Source: Epiperipatus broadwayi (taxonomy: Eukaryota; Onychophora; Udeonychophora; Euonychophora; Peripatidae). From it: a stretch of DNA of 64,000 nucleotides. This document shows, piece after piece, positions 58,916-64,000 of this stretch. The notes under the pieces were generated by a model, which saw nothing but the letters and a program-made list of their open reading frames with translations, did no database searches and was not told the DNA's origin. A program made the position numbers and the translations under genes. The stretch spans positions 3,224,001 through 3,288,000 of the forward strand of contig JAQFVV010012497.1 in the NCBI GenBank assembly GCA_028023455.1, read 5' to 3'. How positions within the stretch are numbered: the stretch's first letter is position 1; every line of letters begins with the position of its first letter.

Positions 58916-60560
58916 TCATCCCCAACCAATTGATAGAAATCTTCATCGTTTTCCTCGCATAATCGAACGAACAGTCTAGTGTGCAAAGTATTATTTCGAA
59001 TTTTGTTCACAGCTGTTATAACAAACTGAAGTGATTGATGCAATTTGTCACTAAGATTTTTAAATGTTGCCTACAGATTAGGCAGTGATGTGCAAGAACT
59101 TCAGGTACATGTTATTTCAGATAACTTATGAAACTGCAATATTGACCAACCATAGCTAGTGCTCAATCTGTCACAATAGATATTATATTTGTCAGTGGAA
59201 TCACTTTTTTCCTGAAAAATAGCTCCATTAAATTAAAAATCAATTCACCTCTGGTTTCAGTTTCTGAAGTTCTAGCAAAAAAAACAGCTCTTCGCACACT
59301 TCTTGATCTTGAATAAAGCAAACATATGACTGCAATAAAGCTTCATAAACAGGTAATGTTGACTCATCCAATTGGAGGGGGAAATGTTTTTTTTTGCAAG
59401 TGATTACACAAACAGTTTTCCATGCTGTGACTCATTTCGTCAATATGTTTTTGAACTGTGTTATTGTTCAAAGGAATCCTTTTTATAACAGCTTGTGCAA
59501 ATTTGTGGAGTACAGTGTTCCATACCTTCACATTGGCTGGTAGAATCAATTTCTCCCTTATGGTGTGTGGCTCACCACACTTTGCAATGAGTAGAGATAT
59601 ATTGTACAATGCCCTTAATCCATCATCATTTTGCTTCGATGATTAAACAAATATATATCTACCGTAATTCTCTTCAGAATTTTATCTTTAAATGATTGAA
59701 AGTATGACAAATCTTTTTTCTTTTTTGTCAGAGTGAATTCTGTTCAAGTGAGCTGCTAGTTTTTATGGTTTTATAGCATCATTACTAAAGACTTTTTCAC
59801 ATATGAGGCACATTGGTAAATATTTGTTTAATAATGGCTGGATAATTCCAAGCTGTACTGTCTGCATGTTTTTTTTTTTTGGCTCAGTCATATTATTATC
59901 ATAAGAAATAAAAACTTATTAACAATTTCAACAGCCCCTGTCATAAAAAAACAATAAAGCATATACTTACTTGAAACGGAAGATTTTTGTTCAAACAAAC
60001 TGTGTCCTCTGATTTTCTTTTTCATAATAATGCTCCTCAATAAATAATTATATTCAAAGTTCAAATCACAAATAAGTACATGTGACATCAAATGAACCAA
60101 TTTATAGTGTTTTATGAAAGCTTGACCATATATGACTGATAGATTCAGCTAATATCGAATATTGTCTCATATCATCACAGGTACGGACATGCAATGGTTT
60201 TTCATGTTTACACTAGCTTTGATAATTTGATAAGACAATGCACAGACATCTTTGTGCTCCATGTATTTTCATACATTCCTCTGTGTGACTCTTTTAATGA
60301 CACATTTTACCTTTTCATTTGCATGTTTGGTATGTAATGTGTTTTTATCAAAAAAGTGGTTTTTTTTTAAATTATTTTACTTCTTAATTAAGTACCTATT
60401 GGAATCATAGATATTTTGAAGCAACAAACAAATAGCAGTAGTAAGGGGGTCAATTTTTTTTATTGTCATCTCTCAAATTTTGTTTATTGAAACTATCAAC
60501 CCCTAGAAAATTTTCAAATCGATCCCAGGGGGTCGATATTGACCATTTTGGGAACTTTTG
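58916..60560 (-). pseudogene. BED-finger hAT transposase (ZBED5-like), truncated and decayed
   Basis: The minus strand starts near 60556 with a hAT-type end (CCCAAAATGGTCAATATCGA..CCCCCTGGGATCG). Then a BED zinc finger at 59812-59745: CLICEKVFSNDAIKP, a TAA, then KLAAHLNRIH (C-x2-C ... H-x4-H). The catalytic-domain start, YNISLLIAKCGEPHTIREKL and KRIPLNNNTVQKHIDEMSHS, is at 59609-59364; after a frameshift, IPLTNIISIVTD, an AMVG-like motif, and LCEENDEDFYQLV near 58960 follow. The C-terminal half with the hAT dimerisation domain is absent, replaced by LINE 2. Family-wide this is a cut-and-paste transposase; here it is inactive. Confidence 0.86.
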
Positions 60561-60562
60561 AC

Positions 60563-61410
60563 TTAGACAATCCCAATATCAATAACAATCAACAATTTCA
60601 AACTGTTATGGAGGCAACCTCCTTTTAACAGTAAAGGTGGAAAGGTTATAGTATGAACAAAATTTAAAAAATAATAATGTAGTTATTAATAATAAATTGA
60701 GACCACTTTTATATATATACTTACTGTATATGTTTTCACATTCACTCAAAAAATAATAACAAATTTACTGTATTGTATCTTTATTTTTTAAAATAAAATG
60801 GATGGCCAAATGTCAAACTTATCATAATTAAACTTTTCCTCCCTATGTAAATAAAATAGCAGTTTCATTATCAGTAGACTGCAGACTCTCTAGTTTTGAT
60901 ATTTTTAGATTCATGTTGACTTCAGAATGCCTGCAGTCATTCATAATTGCTGCTACTTATTTTAGATTTTCATTGAAACTCTTCAAATTTTGAGTTTTCT
61001 GATGCAATATAAGAACAATTTTCACTTTTTTACCATTACTAAATTGATAACTTTCATTCTATTATTTAAGAAAAATACTTTACAAATTTTCTTTAATTTC
61101 ATAAAAACTTATAGCTTTTTGCTCAGAAAACATTTTATGGCATAAAGTATCATACACATGAAATTCAGAAAGGATAATAAAGTACATAATAAAATGTATG
61201 TACTTTTAATATAAGCCAAAAAAAAAACATTAATAAATATGATCACATACAGTGACCCAAGGTGGAAAAATGGCTATCACCATATCATAAAATTTATTGA
61301 TTTTATAAATTTTAATCATTTTACTTTTTGTTTATTTACATTTTTTTTTGAATAGTGATTAGCTGAAATAGTTTTTATTGATACAACATGTATCACAACT
61401 TCACTATAAT
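60563..61410 (+). repeat. dispersed non-coding repeat D, copy B
   Basis: Begins AGACAATCCCAATATCAATAAC and CAAACTGTTATGGAGGCAAC, continues with TACTGTATATGTTTTCACATTC and the stretches matching 26560-27170. Unlike copy A it is not interrupted by the giant palindrome and so gives the empty-site reference. Confidence 0.75.
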
Positions 61411-61818
61411 GCTTTTCTATTTTTTTTAAAAAAAAACATTAGAAACAAGTGTTTTTATCTATAACCCCCCTCCCTCCAATATCTAGATAAATTCAGAGGT
61501 AAAATTTTTTTTATATTATCACAAAACTGCAGAAAAACTAAATACATTATATACTTATGCTATTAGCAAGGCAAGATTTTATTTTATCTTTAAAAGTATA
61601 TGTAAATATGATTAAAATGAAAAGTATTTGTAAATAAGAGATATTAACAAACAAAAAATATTCAAGATAGAAAATATCTTAAAATGATAAAAAAAATTAA
61701 TTACAAGGAAATTGAATTATTTAATACTAGTATATTTGTTAAATAAAACCATATCGTTAGAAACCATACAAACCATCAAAAATTTATATACAGTATATGG
61801 AAATAATTAAACACTATA
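61411..61818. other. A+T-rich interval
   Basis: A C-rich TAACCCCCCTCCCTCCAATATC at about 61461 is like the start of SINE family S. Nothing else recognised. Confidence 0.45.
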
Positions 61819-61884
61819 ATAAATAATGCAGAGGCATAAAGAATGGTGATCATGTCATCTTTAATGGTTTAACATAAATAGTGC
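61819..61884 (-). mobile_element. hAFC terminal remnant of about 44 bp
   Basis: AGAGGCATAAAGAATGGTGATCATGTC.. to TTTAATGGTTT is the leader end alone, bracketed by ATAAATAATGC (61819-61829) and ATAAATAGTGC (61874-61884), 10 of 11 identical. Confidence 0.72.
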
Positions 61885-62389
61885 TAACTCCATTTTTTGT
61901 TTTGTTTTGTATCGCTTAGTTAAAATTATCTCTGTTATTTGAAAAAAGAAATCAATTTAGTGAGATTAAATGTAGGTTTTTTTAATACAAAGATATATTT
62001 GTTTTACTCATATGTATGTGAATATGTAATTTGTAAATATCTGTAGTTAGATGTTGGTCTATTTCCATTATCTAATTGAATTTTTACATGTTATCAGGAA
62101 AATTCAAAATTTATTAATGGTTTTGTACCATTCAATTGTTAGAAATAACACAACTTAATATGGAACTCATTTTAAATGATATTATTATTTCTTTTTTGGA
62201 TATTTGATCAGTTACAAGTAGTATGGAATTGAAACAGTGACCTTTAGATTCATCAATCCTGAATTTAAAATGATGCCATAACCAACTATTTTGTTGAAAC
62301 ATTTTTCATATCTTTGTGTCTACCTAAAATTTATAAGGACTATATTCCATTAATATTATAAGACACAGTTCTTTGAGTGGAAGATAATC
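61885..62389. other. A+T-rich interval, nothing recognised
   Basis: No feature supported. Confidence 0.4.
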
Positions 62390-63720
62390 AAGAACATGAA
62401 TATATAAAGAATTGATTTCTTAGTAAGTTTTGATGTGAAAAGTCTATTTACTAATATATCTGGTAATGTAGCATCATCTTTTGTAAGAAAAGTTTTTAGC
62501 CTGAACATCAGAACAGCTAATGGATTTCTCAATATTCTGCATAACAACATATTTTCAATACAACACAGAATACTTTTAATAAAATCAAGGCATTTCTGAT
62601 TAGCATTACATGTAAGAGTCTTAAATGCTACTTCATCTATGTCAATGTTACTTTTTAAAATAGTGACATGGTAAAGCAAAGATTCTCAACACATACTAAA
62701 CAACATATTTCAAATAAATTCACAATAAACTCAGAACAAAAACAAAAAATAGCACTCTTAGATGATCTTGTGACAAAAACAAAATTACTGTTTATAGAAT
62801 CCAGCCTTTTCCTTACAGAAAAATATTTATATATTCAATTATGACAGAAATTCAAAAAGTGAAATTATATTATACTATGGAGCAGAGCAAAATAAATTTG
62901 TTCAGAAGCCAACTATTTGGAAAAAGAAAATTCAACATAGAACAAACTTTCATGAAAAATGATTATCCATTAGGTCTTATTAAGAAAATGTTAAATAAGC
63001 AATAAAAAGAAATATCAAAAGAAAAAAAACTGATAGTTATTGCAATGCATCTATACACATCAGAGTTGTCAGATAAACTAAAATAAAAAAAATTGCCATT
63101 AATATAATCAGTATAGCTTTTCAAAAACATGCAATATTGCAAAAGAATCCTAATCTCTACAAAATCTAAACTTGAGATGTTCCAAAACAATATCTTCACC
63201 TATGATGAACCATGTGAATGTGGAAAGACCTATTCTGATGAAATTAATTGCCCCATTGAAAAATGATTAAAAGAATTTAAAATAGCAGCCGATGCATTAC
63301 TAATAAGCATATGCTTTAAAAAGTACAAATTAAACAAGCTCCTTACATGACAATGGCAAGTAATTTCATAAGTCACTCTAGCGTGATAATCCATAATATT
63401 CGAAATGGAAAAAGTGGAGAAATTAGGAAAAGTCTCATAGATTAGTAAGATTTTTATTGACAGTTGTCTTTAATTGAGTAACCTAGTTAATTAGATTATC
63501 ACTTTGAATTCAGTGTGCAAGAATCTAATGGTCATCATTTCAATATCACTGCTAGCTGATTGATCAAGCCAGAAACATCTGAAGAAGAAGGGAGAGTAAT
63601 ACCATTTTAAACATTGTACAATAGTTACTTGAGTATTATGTCTAACAAAATAATAATTTATTAGATGAAAGAAGTAGTCCACTATATAATTACAAGTAAA
63701 ATGCTGTCATCATAATCTTA
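62390..63720 (+). pseudogene. Penelope-like element relic, RT and GIY-YIG endonuclease pieces
   Basis: At 62424-62458 the plus strand reads LVSFDVKSLFTNI, the motif A region of PLE reverse transcriptases. At 62708-62775 FTINSEQKQKIALLDDLVTK corresponds to the thumb region. At 63217-63285 CGKTYSDEINCPIEK..LKEFK is a decayed GIY-YIG endonuclease. Only about 270 bp separate motif A and the thumb, so the palm with the catalytic motif C is deleted. The 3' region with a tRNA-like stretch (63472-63545) and AAAATGCTGTCATCATAATC at about 63690 matches 43925-44165. Several stops interrupt every frame. Open frames on the minus strand here are shadows. Confidence 0.82.
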
Positions 63721-64000
63721 AAGCAATCAGTCTGCAAATATGCTTTCATTAGAAATATATAAACATAAATATGTGATCAGATTACTTAATATTTATTAAA
63801 AAAACATACAAATGTAATTTTACTATTAATTAAAATATATACTGTATTCAAAATAAAAAATGACTGAAACTGGTTATCATATTTAAAAATTGTACATAAA
63901 ATTATAATAATTATCTATATACAGTAATTCAAATTTTAAAAAATCAATTCCAATGTAAATCCTTTAATTAATTATAGATTCCATAAACCAATCAGAAATT
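63721..64000. other. A+T-rich end of window
   Basis: No feature supported. Confidence 0.4.

Noticed and set aside
62356-62679. 107-residue frame on minus
   Set aside because: Shadow of the PLE reverse transcriptase on plus, where the FDVKSLFTNI motif is read.
1-64000. CRISPR array or bacterial operon
   Set aside because: No regularly spaced repeats, no ribosome-binding sites with gene series; all content is eukaryotic mobile DNA.

Overview
The window is a strongly A+T-rich piece of animal nuclear DNA in which I find no intact host protein-coding gene. What it holds is a dense, nested graveyard of transposable elements: Ty3/gypsy, RTE-type and at least three other non-LTR retrotransposons, Penelope-like elements (PLEs), a BED-finger hAT transposase, a hAT-type MITE, tRNA-derived SINEs, a retroposed U2 snRNA copy, and many palindromic (hairpin) repeats. 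PLEs plus RTE elements plus BED-hAT plus gypsy fit an invertebrate metazoan; the sequence alone does not let me name the taxon.

Layout: 1-3415 is a decayed gypsy element on the minus strand with its 5' LTR; 3508-3937 a minisatellite and a U2 retropseudogene; 4064-4442 a hAT MITE; 7278-7349 a tRNA-Gly-like sequence; 8779-11814 hairpin elements; 12001-16890 two RTE copies head to tail on the plus strand; 17386-21095 two RTE copies on the minus strand; 21752-27170 a dispersed non-coding repeat split by a 4.3 kb giant imperfect palindrome; 27841-32720 hairpin elements including a 1.76 kb one; 33957-46850 scattered SINEs, a palindromic pair of LINE fragments (37790-40186) and a palindromic pair of PLE 3' ends (43151-44165); 45606-53210 more hairpins and LINE relics; 54655-55738 a tandem duplication; 55951-60560 a LINE nested in a hAT transposase; 60563-61410 a second copy of the dispersed repeat; 62390-63720 a PLE relic.

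The most unusual signal is a shared architecture among unrelated repeat families: a short direct repeat (11-15 bp, target-site-duplication-like), then a single-copy leader of about 30-55 bp on one side only, then a hairpin whose second arm directly abuts the other direct repeat. I see it in at least four sequence-unrelated families. In the most abundant family (hAFC, my working label, named for its AAACATCACATGATCACC end) the shortest copies of about 45-90 bp are internally deleted, and most keep both termini and flanking direct repeats. Palindromes also join LINE and PLE fragments 3' to 3'. One mechanism, such as reverse transcription with snap-back or template switching, could explain these, but this is inference.
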